Part shown: piece by piece, positions 8,237 to 16,102 of the stretch | Numbering within the stretch: the first letter of the stretch is position 1 | Layout: every line of letters starts with the position of its first letter | Assembly (NCBI GenBank): GCA_036513315.1 | Contig: DATBZF010000046.1 | Coordinates: forward strand, 62,001-126,000 | Direction of reading: 5' to 3' | DNA length: 64,000 nt | Origin: Roseiarcus sp036513315 | GTDB lineage: Bacteria; Pseudomonadota; Alphaproteobacteria; Rhizobiales; Beijerinckiaceae | Notes under the pieces: model-generated | The model's input: the letters and a program-made list of their open reading frames with translations, nothing else | The model's database searches: none | What the model was told of the DNA's origin: nothing | Translations under genes and position numbers: made by a program

Positions 8237-9600
8237 GAGGCGAGCGCTCCTCTCGATTCGCGGGCCGGCGCGCCGAGTTTGATGCGACCGGATTCATGGG
8301 CGACGCGCCATGGACGGCGAACGCTTCCCAGCGCCTCGGCGACCGCCAGGCCCGCCTGCAGGCCATCCTCGTGGAAGCCGGCCCCGAAATAAGCGCCGCA
8401 AAACCACGCGCCTCGACGACCCTGCAGCGACCAGAGCTGATCTTGAGCGGCGACCGCCTCGGCGTTGAAAATCGGATGCTCGCAGATCTGCCGCTGGATC
8501 GTCAGTTCGGCTCGCGGCTCGACGATAGGATTGAGGGTGACGAAGCGCGGGGTTTTGTTGGAAATCGTCTGCAGGCGGTTCATCCAATAGGTCACCGAAA
8601 CGGGCGCCGAAATATCGCCGCGCCGGGCTGTGTAGTTCCAGCTCGACCAGACCTTGCGGCGGCGCGGCATCAGGCCAGCGTCCTCATGCAGGACGACTTC
8701 GTTGCGGCTGTAGCGAAAAGCGCCGAGAATGCGTCGCTCTTCGGGCGTCGGATCGCTCAGCATCGCCAGCGCCTGGTCGGCATGCGCGCCGATGACGACC
8801 CGGTCGAACCTCTCTTCGGCGCCATTGGCCAAACGAATGAAGACGCCGCCGAGCTCGCGCCGGATCGCTCGCACCGGAGTCCCGAGCCGCAATCTCTCCT
8901 TGAACGGGGCGCAGAGCGCTTCGACATAGACCCGCGCGCCGCCGTCGACCGTGCGCCAAAGCGGGCGGTCGACGATTTTCAACAGCCCATGATTCTGAAA
9001 GAAACTCACGAAGGCGGCGGCGGGATGATCGGCGACCTTTTTGGCGGGAAGGGACCAGACGGCCGCCGCCATCGGATAGAGATGATCCTCACGGAACGCT
9101 TCGCCATAACCCTTCTGGTCGAGATATTGGCCGAGCGTCGCCAGCCCAAGCTTGCCGATATCGCGCGGGGCGTCGCGATAGAACCGAATGATGTCGCGCA
9201 GCATCGACCAGAAGCGGAGATTCAGGACATTGCTCTTCTGCGCGAAAATGCCGGCGATATCGCTGCCCGAATATTCGAGATCGCCGCCGTCGAGCGAGAC
9301 CGCGAAGGACATTTCCGAGGGCTTGGTGGGCGTGCCGAGATGGGCGAACAAAGCGGTCAGATTGGGATAGGTGGTCTCGTTATAGACAATGAAGCCAATG
9401 TCGACCGCGACCGGTCCCGCCTTCGAGGAAGTATCGACAGTATGGCTGTGGCCGCCGGCCCGGCCTTCGGCTTCGAAAACGGTCACGTCATGCTTTTGGC
9501 TGAGCAGCCAGGCGGCCGAAAGGCCCGATATGCCCGTCCCCACCACCGCAATATTCAACCGGCCTGCGGCTTCCAGGGATGTGCTGGCGTCGATGAACAT
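8233..9600 (-). CDS. FAD/NAD(P)-binding flavin amine oxidase-like protein
   Basis: The 455-residue protein begins with a dinucleotide-binding fold, VVGTGISGLSAAWLL near residues 18-32, and has an amine-oxidase/desaturase-like architecture. The start at 9600 is chosen because the Rossmann motif follows about 15 residues later and GGGGGAC lies just upstream; the reading frame stays open far upstream, but that extension is basic, low-complexity and unlike the family. It heads the operon with DUF1365 and the cyclopropane synthase. In Rhodobacter related clusters belong to the singlet-oxygen RpoE/ChrR response; no ChrR or sigma gene is in this window. Confidence 0.88.
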   Translation of the reverse strand: MFIDASTSLEAAGRLNIAVVGTGISGLSAAWLLSQKHDVTVFEAEGRAGGHSHTVDTSSKAGPVAVDIGFIVYNETTYPNLTALFAHLGTPTKPSEMSFAVSLDGGDLEYSGSDIAGIFAQKSNVLNLRFWSMLRDIIRFYRDAPRDIGKLGLATLGQYLDQKGYGEAFREDHLYPMAAAVWSLPAKKVADHPAAAFVSFFQNHGLLKIVDRPLWRTVDGGARVYVEALCAPFKERLRLGTPVRAIRRELGGVFIRLANGAEERFDRVVIGAHADQALAMLSDPTPEERRILGAFRYSRNEVVLHEDAGLMPRRRKVWSSWNYTARRGDISAPVSVTYWMNRLQTISNKTPRFVTLNPIVEPRAELTIQRQICEHPIFNAEAVAAQDQLWSLQGRRGAWFCGAYFGAGFHEDGLQAGLAVAEALGSVRRPWRVAHESGRIKLGAPARESRGALAS

Positions 9601-9916
9601 CGTTTGTCCCCCGAAGCGCTTGGCGCCCGAGGGTGCGCGCCTTCCGTGCTTCTCCACCCTATACGAGGCGAAACGGTTTTTGGTTGAAAATTCCCTTATC
9701 TCCGACAAATCAATCGATTCGCGCCGCGCCCATGCTTTCCGCGCCGGGACGCCGCCGCCGATTTTCCGCGCCGCCGCGCATCCGCGAACCTTTGCGGCTC
9801 GTATAGCTTTCGCAAGCCCCGACCAGTCGCCGGTTTTGGCGAGCGCCGTTCGGGAAAACGTTGGCCGCCTCCATCGCGCGGCGGCGCGGCCCGGGTTGAA
9901 GGCGACGAGGAATGCG
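9601..9916. other. Divergent intergenic region
   Basis: This 316-bp gap lies between the minus-strand flavoprotein operon and the plus-strand DUF1295 operon. Both strands are open in one frame through it, but the translations are arginine/alanine-rich and resemble no family. A TATAGG sequence (minus strand, about 9658-9663) could be a -10 element for the flavoprotein operon, without a convincing -35. No RNA or repeat was recognised. Confidence 0.35.
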
Positions 9917-10750
9917 ATGATGGTTCTCGTCTTGCTCGCGGACGCCTGCGCCCTCTGCGTTCTCATGGCGGCGGCCTGGTTCGCGCAGCGGCGGACCGCA
10001 CAATCTGGATGGGTCGACACGATCTGGTCGTTCGGCGTGGGGCTGGTCGGGGCCGGGCTCGCAATGGCGCCGATCGTCCGCGGCGCCGATTGGCCCGCGC
10101 CGCGACAACTCCTCGTCGCAGCCCTTGTCCTGACCTGGTCTTTGCGCCTGGGACTTCACATCATGGGCCGCACGCGGCAAGGCGGCGAAGACCCCCGTTA
10201 CAAGGCGTTGGCCGACGAATGGGGCCCGGACTTTCCCCGGCGGCTGTTCTGGTTCCTGCAGATTCAAGCAGCCGCGGCGTTTCCTCTGACCTTGTCGATC
10301 TTCCTGGCGGGGCAGAATCCGTCTGCCTTCCCCAATCCGGGCGATTGTCTCGGGTCGGCGATCCTGATCGTCGCCATTTCAGGCGAAGCGATCGCCGATC
10401 GTCAGCTGAAGCGATTCGCCGCCGACCCGGACAACAAGGGGCGCGTTTGCGCCATCGGCCTTTGGGGCGTTTCCCGCCATCCCAACTATTTCTTTGAATG
10501 GCTGGGCTGGCTCGCCTATCCCGCCATTGCGATCGGCTGGCCTCCTGGCGATTCCGTCGGCCTGATCGCCCTGGTTGGCCCCGCGTTCATGTATTGGCTG
10601 CTGGTCTACGTCTCCGGCGTGCCCCCGCTCGAGGCGCATATGGCGCGTTCGCGGGGGGCTGCGTTCACCGCCTACCAACGGCGCGTAAACGCCTTCTTTC
10701 CCGGCCCCCCGCGCAAGGGCTCGCCGTTCGGGCGCAGACAGAATTCATGA
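9917..10750 (+). CDS. DUF1295 integral membrane protein (steroid 5-alpha-reductase-like)
   Basis: This 277-residue multi-pass membrane protein belongs to the DUF1295 family, related to the C-terminal domain of steroid 5-alpha-reductases and isoprenylcysteine methyltransferases. Family landmarks are WVDTIWSFGVG, RTRQGGEDPRY and GVSRHPNYFFEWLGW near residues 190-205. The start at 9917 follows a GAGG at 9907-9910; the frame upstream is open but non-homologous. Its stop overlaps the ATG of the decayed methyltransferase (ATGA at 10747-10750), so these genes were once a translationally coupled lipid-modification operon. Confidence 0.88.
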   Translation: MMVLVLLADACALCVLMAAAWFAQRRTAQSGWVDTIWSFGVGLVGAGLAMAPIVRGADWPAPRQLLVAALVLTWSLRLGLHIMGRTRQGGEDPRYKALADEWGPDFPRRLFWFLQIQAAAAFPLTLSIFLAGQNPSAFPNPGDCLGSAILIVAISGEAIADRQLKRFAADPDNKGRVCAIGLWGVSRHPNYFFEWLGWLAYPAIAIGWPPGDSVGLIALVGPAFMYWLLVYVSGVPPLEAHMARSRGAAFTAYQRRVNAFFPGPPRKGSPFGRRQNS

Positions 10751-10905
10751 ATTTCATCGCCTCCGCGATCGGCGCCGCCGAGATGGAGTCCTTCCGGATC
10801 GCCGAACATCCGCAAGCCGCCAATGCGCAGCATTATGAGCTTCCGGCGGCGCTTTTTGCGCATGCGCTTGGACCCCCCAGGATGAGGCCGACGCCCGATG
10901 GATGA
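10747..10905 (+). pseudogene. Remnant of a cyclopropane-synthase-like SAM methyltransferase
   Basis: This 52-codon frame starts at an ATG overlapping the DUF1295 stop and ends overlapping the ATG of the next gene. Its first residues, MNFIASAIGAAE, resemble the extreme N-terminus of the methyltransferase usually encoded after DUF1295. The later part, RIAEHPQAANAQHYELPAAL followed by FAHALGPP, resembles an internal block of the same family that normally runs on into the catalytic domain. The sequence between the two blocks and everything after GPP, including the SAM-binding domain, is missing. It therefore looks like a gene with an internal and a large 3' deletion, though the leftover ORF still joins its neighbours with overlapping start and stop codons. 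The assignment rests on remembered family sequence. Confidence 0.6.
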
Positions 10906-11470
10906 GGTCAAACGCCTGCGCGCCGCGATCGCGGCCTACGCTCATTCGGACGATCCGCTGGTTGCGGCGAGCAATTTCATCGCGCTTTGCGTCGCCGGCA
11001 ACCAGCCCTTCTACCCGCTTTACGTCTGGTGGGCGGTCGGCGATGACCGCCGGACTTCGTTGCTGACTTTTCTGTCGACGCCGTTCTTCCTCGCGATCCC
11101 TTTGATCGCGCGGCGTTCGTCACTTGCCGGGCGGGCTATGTTGCCCATTGTCGGCATCGCCAACACAATTCTCACCGCAAAGGCTTTTGGCGCGGAATCG
11201 GGCGTCGAGCTTTTCCTCTGCCCCTGCGCGATGATCGCCGGCATGGCGCTGCGGGCGCATGAGAGAAAGATCATGCTCGCGATTCTCGGCTCGGCGATCC
11301 TCGCCTTCGCCTTTGTCCAAAGAGGTCTGGGGACCGGGTTGCATGTATTCTCGCCGGCGGAATATGCACGATTTCTGTCGCTGAACGCCTGGAGCGTCGC
11401 CGGCCTGACGGCTCTGGTTGCGCTGCAATATTCCAGCGCCCTGGCGAAAGACGCCGGCCGCCGACAATGA
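10898..11470 (+). CDS. Conserved multi-pass membrane protein, function unknown
   Basis: I do not recognise a named family for this 190-residue protein. It has about six hydrophobic segments (near 28-48, 58-75, 85-103, 108-125, 130-147 and 160-178), so it is probably an inner-membrane protein. The start at 10898 overlaps the end of the methyltransferase remnant by 8 bp and so belongs to the same operon as DUF1295. A role in membrane lipid modification is suggested only by this position. Confidence 0.7.
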   Translation: MDEVKRLRAAIAAYAHSDDPLVAASNFIALCVAGNQPFYPLYVWWAVGDDRRTSLLTFLSTPFFLAIPLIARRSSLAGRAMLPIVGIANTILTAKAFGAESGVELFLCPCAMIAGMALRAHERKIMLAILGSAILAFAFVQRGLGTGLHVFSPAEYARFLSLNAWSVAGLTALVALQYSSALAKDAGRRQ

Positions 11471-11491
11471 ATCGGGCGACGCCTTTCGCCT

Positions 11492-11920
11492 CTATCGCGC
11501 TTTCAATCTCGTCAACCGCGAGGCCGCCAGATAGCCCGCGCTGGCGGCGAGGGCGGTGAGGACCGAGCCCCACGCCATGTCCGCCAGCGTGATCGTCGTC
11601 GACCAGGTTTTCAACGTTGCCTGATTGGTCAGGTCGTAAGTTCCGTAGGCGACCAAGCCGAGTAGCGCGCCCGAAACCATGGCTGTGGTCCACCGGCCGG
11701 TCGCGAAAGCCGGGCGGACGGCGAAGACAAGGATGCCGAGGAGATAGAGGATATAGAAAACGATCGCCGGCGCCGGCCGGAAGCCGTCCAGCATCAATTC
11801 CCCAATGCGAGGACGATAGAGACTGTTGGCGGTCACCGTCAGCCAGACCGAGTCCAGAGCGAGCATGACGAACGCCGCGGCGGCATAGGCGACCGGATAG
11901 GGCTTCATCCTGGCGATCAT
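11492..11920 (-). CDS. DUF2177 family membrane protein
   Basis: This 142-residue protein has four hydrophobic segments and the DUF2177 signature AYGTYDLTNQATLKTW near 88-103, followed by a DMAWGSVL block. It begins with a membrane segment containing LDSVWLTV. Start choice: an ATG at 11920 with GGAA upstream, or an ATG four codons later at 11908. It is convergent with the preceding membrane protein gene. The family has no established function but is often found near cyclopropane-synthase/DUF1295 clusters, as here. Confidence 0.85.
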   Translation of the reverse strand: MIARMKPYPVAYAAAAFVMLALDSVWLTVTANSLYRPRIGELMLDGFRPAPAIVFYILYLLGILVFAVRPAFATGRWTTAMVSGALLGLVAYGTYDLTNQATLKTWSTTITLADMAWGSVLTALAASAGYLAASRLTRLKAR

Positions 11921-12017
11921 CTTCCGATTCCGTCTGCGTTGCGACCCGCGGTCCTGATACGGCTGGCGCAAAGGCCCGGATGAGGGCCGCCCGAGAAATC
12001 CATGTTTTCGTTCGCCG

Positions 12018-12371
12018 TCAGGAAATGTCCGCTTGCGGCAGATCGAGCCAGTGGCGCCCTTGCCGATCCTCGACCTCGACGATCCAAAGGTCCGGATCGA
12101 AATTGATTTCGCGCATCAGCCGCTTTTCGACTTCGGCTTCATCGACCCATTCGTCCTTGTGGGCGCGCGACCACATCCGCTCGACGCCGCGCTCGGAGAG
12201 TTCCGATTGAGGCGCTGGGCCGAACAAGGCCGCGCTACCATCAAGCCGGTCGACTTTGACGAATATAGCGCCCGCCTCCGCTGCGCCGCGCCGCCGCAAG
12301 GTCGCGACGGCGCCTTCGACGGCGCATCGCCTGAGATAGGCCGATACCCAGATGTCGGCGCGAAGCCGCAT
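12018..12371 (-). CDS. DUF1491 family protein
   Basis: This 117-residue protein matches DUF1491, a small alphaproteobacterial family: LRADIWVSAYLRRC at the N-terminus, GAIFVKVDRLDG in the middle and DPDLWIVEVEDRQGRH near the end. The ATG at 12371 fits the family N-terminus, so the longer open frame upstream is rejected. It starts 4 bp after the stop of the peptidoglycan-binding-like gene. Function unknown; cytoplasmic by composition. Confidence 0.88.
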   Translation of the reverse strand: MRLRADIWVSAYLRRCAVEGAVATLRRRGAAEAGAIFVKVDRLDGSAALFGPAPQSELSERGVERMWSRAHKDEWVDEAEVEKRLMREINFDPDLWIVEVEDRQGRHWLDLPQADIS

Positions 12372-12375
12372 GCGA

Positions 12376-12900
12376 TCAATGCGCCGCAGCGCTGAGCTGC
12401 TTGACCAGCTTGGGCGTAATTTCGCTCGAGGCGGCAAGACCGTGCGCACGCTCGAACTGCGCAATCGCCTGCTCGGTCGAAGCGCCCTCGACGCCATCCG
12501 CCTTGAGCGGGAAGCCGAGTTTGATCAGCGCGGTCTGCGCCGCGATCGTCAGATGCGTCCCGTCCTTGGCGTCGCCGCCGCGCAGAAGCTCGCGGATCGG
12601 GTCGTTCGATCGCGGCGGCGGAACCGGGACCCCGTCGCCGGCGGCGCCGAGGCCAATCGGACGGGCAGGCGGCTGCACGACGATGGGCGCGCTCTCGACG
12701 ATTGCGGGCGCCGGCGCGGGTCTCGCCGGCGGCTCGACGGCCGCCGCCGCCGGTTTGGACTCGGCGAATGAAGGCGCCAAACGGCGCTCCTTCTGCATCA
12801 GCAGCGCATTGAGCACGATTCCGGTCAGCACCGCCGCCAAAGTCGCGCCGGCGATCGTCCGCGCCGGCCGCGTCAGCAGCGGGCGGATCAGTGCGCGCAC
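12376..12900 (-). CDS. Membrane-anchored peptidoglycan-binding-like protein
   Basis: The 174-residue product has one N-terminal membrane segment (TIAGATLAAVLTGIVLNALL, about residues 12-31), a proline/alanine-rich linker to about residue 110, and a C-terminal domain resembling PG_binding_1, with IAAQTALIKLGFPLKADG and TEQAIAQFERAHGL. It is predicted to be anchored in the inner membrane with the domain in the periplasm. GTG at 12900 has a plausible AGGG upstream. A TTG at 13026 would add 42 residues overlapping the kinase gene, so the start is uncertain. It lies between a sensor kinase and DUF1491 in one minus-strand operon. Confidence 0.78.
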   Translation of the reverse strand: MRALIRPLLTRPARTIAGATLAAVLTGIVLNALLMQKERRLAPSFAESKPAAAAVEPPARPAPAPAIVESAPIVVQPPARPIGLGAAGDGVPVPPPRSNDPIRELLRGGDAKDGTHLTIAAQTALIKLGFPLKADGVEGASTEQAIAQFERAHGLAASSEITPKLVKQLSAAAH

Positions 12901-12973
12901 GAAACTATCCCTGTCCTTGCCCGGCCGCGCCGGACGGGACAGAACCGAATCATTGCGGGAACGGGCGAGCGCT

Positions 12974-14473
12974 TCAGGCAATTCTCTTCTCTTTCGTTGC
13001 GTGATGCGAGGCGGGGCCGGGCGCAAGGGGCTCCGGCGAGGACCGGGTCAGGCTCGATAATATTTCGAGCGGCGCGGGCGTCGAATCGGCCTTGCCACGG
13101 CAATCGAGCGGCAATCGAACGGCGACGCGCGTGCCCTGTTCGACCACGCTTTCGAGCAGCAGCGATCCGCCATGCAGCCCGACCAGGCCGCGCACGAGCG
13201 ACAGACCGAGCCCGGTGCCCTCGAACATCCGATCGTAGGACGAGCGCACCTGAAAGAAAGGATTGCCGAGCTTGGAAAAGTGACCCGGCGCAATGCCGAT
13301 GCCGGTGTCGTCGACGCAAATCACCAGCATCTCGCCCTCGATGCGGGCGCCGACGGTCACGCGGCCGCCGCGCTTGGTGAACTTCACCGCATTCGACAGA
13401 AGATTGATCAGGATCTGTCGGCAGGCGCGTTTGTCGGCGAAGATCTCCTTGGGCGTATCCAACGGGGACTGCACCAGTTCGACGCCGCCTTCATTCGCTT
13501 TCAGGCGTAGCATATCGCAACAGGACGTGATCAGCGGCGCCACGTCGAACGGCTCGGGCGTGATCGCAAATCGCCGCGCTTCGATCTTCGACATGTCGAG
13601 GATCAGGTTGACCACAGACAGAAGATGTTCGGCGGAGGCGCGGATGATGCCGGCATATTCGAGCTGTTTGGCGGCATCGCGCGGCGCGAGCTCGGCGCTG
13701 CCCAATATTTCCGAAAAGCCGATAATCGCATTGAGGGGCGTGCGCAGTTCATGGCTGACATTGGCGAGCAGCCGGTCCTTCCACGAATCGTCGCTTTCGG
13801 TTTCCCCATTCGCGGTCGCGCCTTCCTCAACGCTGTTTTCCGCGATCTTCCTGACGAGGCAGATCACCGCGCCCCTGCCGCCGTCGGCGGCGCGCGCCGG
13901 CGCGCCGGCGAGGCGATGAATGCGCATTTCCGCGCGTGAAAAAACGGGCTCGTTGAATTCCTTGATGGGATCGGCTCGCGATCCGGTGCGTAGCCGCAAC
14001 GCGGCGCAAATCGCGCCCTCGCTCCGCAGCGCCGCGCCGATCGCCTGCAACAGGGACGGCCGGTCGCCGACATGGACGCGGTCGAAAAAGTCGCGTCCTG
14101 TCAATTCCGTGGAATCGACGCCAAACACGTGCGGCGCGCCGCGGCTGATCGACAAGGCGATTGCCGACGAATCAAGGCGCAGGATCAGATCGCCGGTCGC
14201 ATCGGCGAGGGCTTCGTATGGCGCGGCGTCGCCCGGATCGATCCGACGTCCGCTTGCGCGGATTTTCCAGGCGCGGGCGCCAAGCCCGGCGCTGCAGACG
14301 AAAGCCAGCACCGCGAGGCCGATCATCGCAGCGCGGGCTGTTTCGTCGCCGCTCTCGGTCAAGCCCGCATATCGGGCGCTGGCGAGACCAAGCAGCGTCG
14401 CCGCGGTGAGAAAACCGGCGAGCGACAGGGGAAAGAGCAGGCCGGAGTTCAGTTCACGCCTCGCAATGGCCAT
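12974..14473 (-). CDS. Membrane PAS-domain sensor histidine kinase, PleC/DivJ-like
   Basis: The 499-residue kinase has two hydrophobic segments near 13-38 and 50-68, a PAS-like region near 85-200, and the histidine in SHELRTPLNAIIGFSEIL near 238-255. A HATPase domain follows with N-box LINLLSNAVKFT, G1-box DDTGIGIA and GTGLGLSLV. The H-box is of the type shared with the cell-cycle kinases PleC and DivJ, but no receiver domain or cognate regulator is adjacent. ATG at 14473 is chosen; a TTG two codons earlier is possible. A CtrA-like half-site pair lies 123 bp upstream. Confidence 0.85.
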   Translation of the reverse strand: MAIARRELNSGLLFPLSLAGFLTAATLLGLASARYAGLTESGDETARAAMIGLAVLAFVCSAGLGARAWKIRASGRRIDPGDAAPYEALADATGDLILRLDSSAIALSISRGAPHVFGVDSTELTGRDFFDRVHVGDRPSLLQAIGAALRSEGAICAALRLRTGSRADPIKEFNEPVFSRAEMRIHRLAGAPARAADGGRGAVICLVRKIAENSVEEGATANGETESDDSWKDRLLANVSHELRTPLNAIIGFSEILGSAELAPRDAAKQLEYAGIIRASAEHLLSVVNLILDMSKIEARRFAITPEPFDVAPLITSCCDMLRLKANEGGVELVQSPLDTPKEIFADKRACRQILINLLSNAVKFTKRGGRVTVGARIEGEMLVICVDDTGIGIAPGHFSKLGNPFFQVRSSYDRMFEGTGLGLSLVRGLVGLHGGSLLLESVVEQGTRVAVRLPLDCRGKADSTPAPLEILSSLTRSSPEPLAPGPASHHATKEKRIA

Positions 14474-14845
14474 CTGCAAATTCGCTGCGCCCCATTCGAC
14501 CCGCCTCCAGAGGAAGGCGAAACAAGACGCGCGCGCCGCGCCGAGAGAGCGCCGGGTCGATTCTGCGATCTCGGCGCAACGATCCCAGTCCGGCCTTAAA
14601 TCAACCCTAAGAAGCGCTGAGTCGACGTCAAACCGTGAAGTCGCGCCCGCTAATCAACACCTATGCTTGTCGGCATGGTTTACAATACGTTACGGCAATG
14701 CTCACCAGCGCCTTGATCGAAGGTTAAGCGCCGCCGGCAAATTCGACTCGAAATGTCGACGCGGCCTTTGCACGCCTGTGCCTATTGTGAGGGCGTTCAT
14801 CGACGCTGGCGCGCGGCCGTCCGGCGATGTGAGGCCCTCTTGATT
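14474..14845. other. Divergent intergenic region, sensor kinase / DUF5330
   Basis: This 372-bp gap holds the promoters of two divergent genes. A CtrA-like motif is listed separately at 14596-14610. A second AT-rich patch, TTTACAATACGTTACGG at about 14680-14696, is the only other promoter-like sequence. No ORF or RNA gene is supported. Confidence 0.4.
14596..14610. promoter_or_regulatory. CtrA-like binding motif
   Basis: TTAA-N7-CTAA at 14596-14610 differs by one base from the alphaproteobacterial CtrA consensus TTAA-N7-TTAA. It lies 123 bp upstream of the PleC/DivJ-like kinase start. A one-mismatch site of this length can occur by chance, so the call is tentative. Confidence 0.35.
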
Positions 14846-15175
14846 ATGTTTCTCGCCCGATCGGCTTTCTGGCTCAGCCTGGTCTATGCACATATGCCGC
14901 TCGACGGCGGCGAGATCAGCCGCGCCGTCGACGACACGCGCAGCGCTGTCATTGCGAACGCCGCGACGGCAGCCAGAGCCAAATGCGCCGAGAACGCTGC
15001 CTCGTGCCGAGCAATCCTGAGCGCCGCCGCCGGCGCCATGCTTTCTCCAGCCGACGGGCCGATCCGGCCACGCGCCGACGCCCCCGCCAAAGCCGCCCGC
15101 CCCTCCGCCAATTCGCTCAGCGCCGCCGATTTGGCCGCGCCATGGCGCGGCCGTCCGCCAAAGCCCAGCGGCTGA
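14846..15175 (+). CDS. DUF5330 family protein
   Basis: This 109-residue protein starts with a hydrophobic segment (MFLARSAFWLSLVYAHMPL), then has a CAENAASC block around residue 53 that matches the paired-cysteine motif of DUF5330 proteins, and ends in an alanine/proline-rich tail. It is likely exported or membrane-anchored. DUF5330 genes are commonly found next to sufE in Rhizobiales, as here. GAGG at 14831-14834 lies somewhat far (11 bases) from the ATG; the longer upstream frame adds a non-homologous 31 residues. Confidence 0.75.
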   Translation: MFLARSAFWLSLVYAHMPLDGGEISRAVDDTRSAVIANAATAARAKCAENAASCRAILSAAAGAMLSPADGPIRPRADAPAKAARPSANSLSAADLAAPWRGRPPKPSG

Positions 15176-15249
15176 TTTCTGATCGCGCTCTGGCGCCCAG
15201 GCGACGACGCCCGATATAAGAGGGCGACGCGAGCCGAAGGACGCCCGAA

Positions 15250-15675
15250 CTGACCAGCATCGATACGATCCGCAGCGACTTTGCCTTCCTCGACGATTGG
15301 GAAGACCGCTATCGCTATATCCTGGAGCTGGGCCGTGCGCTCGAACCGCTTAGCGAGGCCGCCCATAATGACGCCAACAAGGTTCGCGGCTGCGTCAGCC
15401 AGGTCTGGCTCGAACTCGAGGAAGGGCCGGGCGCCGACGGCGAAACGGTGCTCCACTATCGGGGCGACAGCGATTCTCACCTGGTGCGCGGCCTGATCGC
15501 CATCGCGCTGGCGCTCTATTCAGACCGAACCGCGCGCCAAATCCTGTCTTCCGACGCACGCGCCTTGTTCAGCGAATTGGGGCTCGAACAACATCTGACT
15601 CCACAACGGTCGAACGGGGTGCGGGCAATGATCGAGCGCATCCGCTCCGACGCGGCCGCGACGCAATCGGCGTGA
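15250..15675 (+). CDS. sufE: SufE-like cysteine desulfuration protein, CTG start
   Basis: SufE accepts sulfur from the SufS desulfurase and passes it to the Fe-S assembly scaffold. The 141-residue protein has the family N-terminus (TSIDTIRSDFAFLDDWEDRY) and the active cysteine in NKVRGCVSQVWLELE near residue 51. In frame, the sequence from the TAA at 15217 to the homology start holds no ATG, GTG or TTG. The CTG at 15250 falls exactly where the family methionine belongs and has CGAAGGA at 15234-15240, 9 bases upstream, so a CTG start is the best reading. Confidence 0.88.
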   Translation: MTSIDTIRSDFAFLDDWEDRYRYILELGRALEPLSEAAHNDANKVRGCVSQVWLELEEGPGADGETVLHYRGDSDSHLVRGLIAIALALYSDRTARQILSSDARALFSELGLEQHLTPQRSNGVRAMIERIRSDAAATQSA

Positions 15676-15826
15676 ACGCCCTTCAGGGGGACCCCAGCCT
15701 CGGGCATGCGCTGCGCCGTCGGCGGCCGCGATCGGCCGAGCGCGGACAGGTTCAGGCAAGGCGCAAGTTGTAGGGATCAGGCTGGCATAGGCCGACAGAC
15801 CTGGAAGCGGGGCTGAAGGCGAGGCC

Positions 15827-15865
15827 GTCGCCGGCCGGCGACTTCGCTTCGTTGAAACTTCAACG
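15827..15865. repeat. Two perfect palindromes upstream of a small ORF
   Basis: GTCGCCGGCCGGCGAC at 15827-15842 is a perfect 16-bp palindrome. CGTTGAA-AC-TTCAACG at 15850-15865 is a perfect 7-bp inverted repeat with a 2-bp centre. Both lie within 60 bp upstream of the 71-residue ORF at 15887 and could form an operator or a small hairpin. The rest of the 15676-15886 gap shows no other feature. Confidence 0.5.
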
Positions 15866-15886
15866 ACTGAATCAAAGGAAACACCG

Positions 15887-16102
15887 ATGTTCTTTGCGAT
15901 CCCCATTATCGGCAAAATACTGGCCGGCGTCGCCGCCGCCGAGTCGAGCGCCGACACATCGGCGCCGGCGAAAGTGTCTCAGCTTAAGGCGCAAGCGAGC
16001 AGCGGCCCGATCGATCCCTCGGCATTCGCGCAGACACTCAATTCAGTGGACCAGACCGCCGCCAAATCGTCCTATGCATCGCTCAGCGCCGCGAAGGCGT
16101 AA
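15887..16102 (+). CDS. Small hypothetical protein
   Basis: This 71-residue ORF has a good ribosome binding site (AAAGGA at 15874-15879, 7 bases before ATG). The product begins with a short hydrophobic stretch (MFFAIPIIGKILAGVAAAE) and continues as an alanine/serine-rich, probably flexible chain. I recognise no family. Its last 20 bp overlap the convergent hutC stop. Support is the RBS, the isolated position and the palindromes upstream. Confidence 0.5.
   Translation: MFFAIPIIGKILAGVAAAESSADTSAPAKVSQLKAQASSGPIDPSAFAQTLNSVDQTAAKSSYASLSAAKA

Noticed and set aside
8296..9687. A 463-codon plus-strand ORF opposite the flavoprotein gene
   Set aside because: Antisense shadow of a clear FAD-binding protein, with no homology.
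14884..15480. A 198-codon minus-strand ORF opposite DUF5330 and sufE
   Set aside because: The plus strand encodes recognised proteins there; the minus reading is a shadow.
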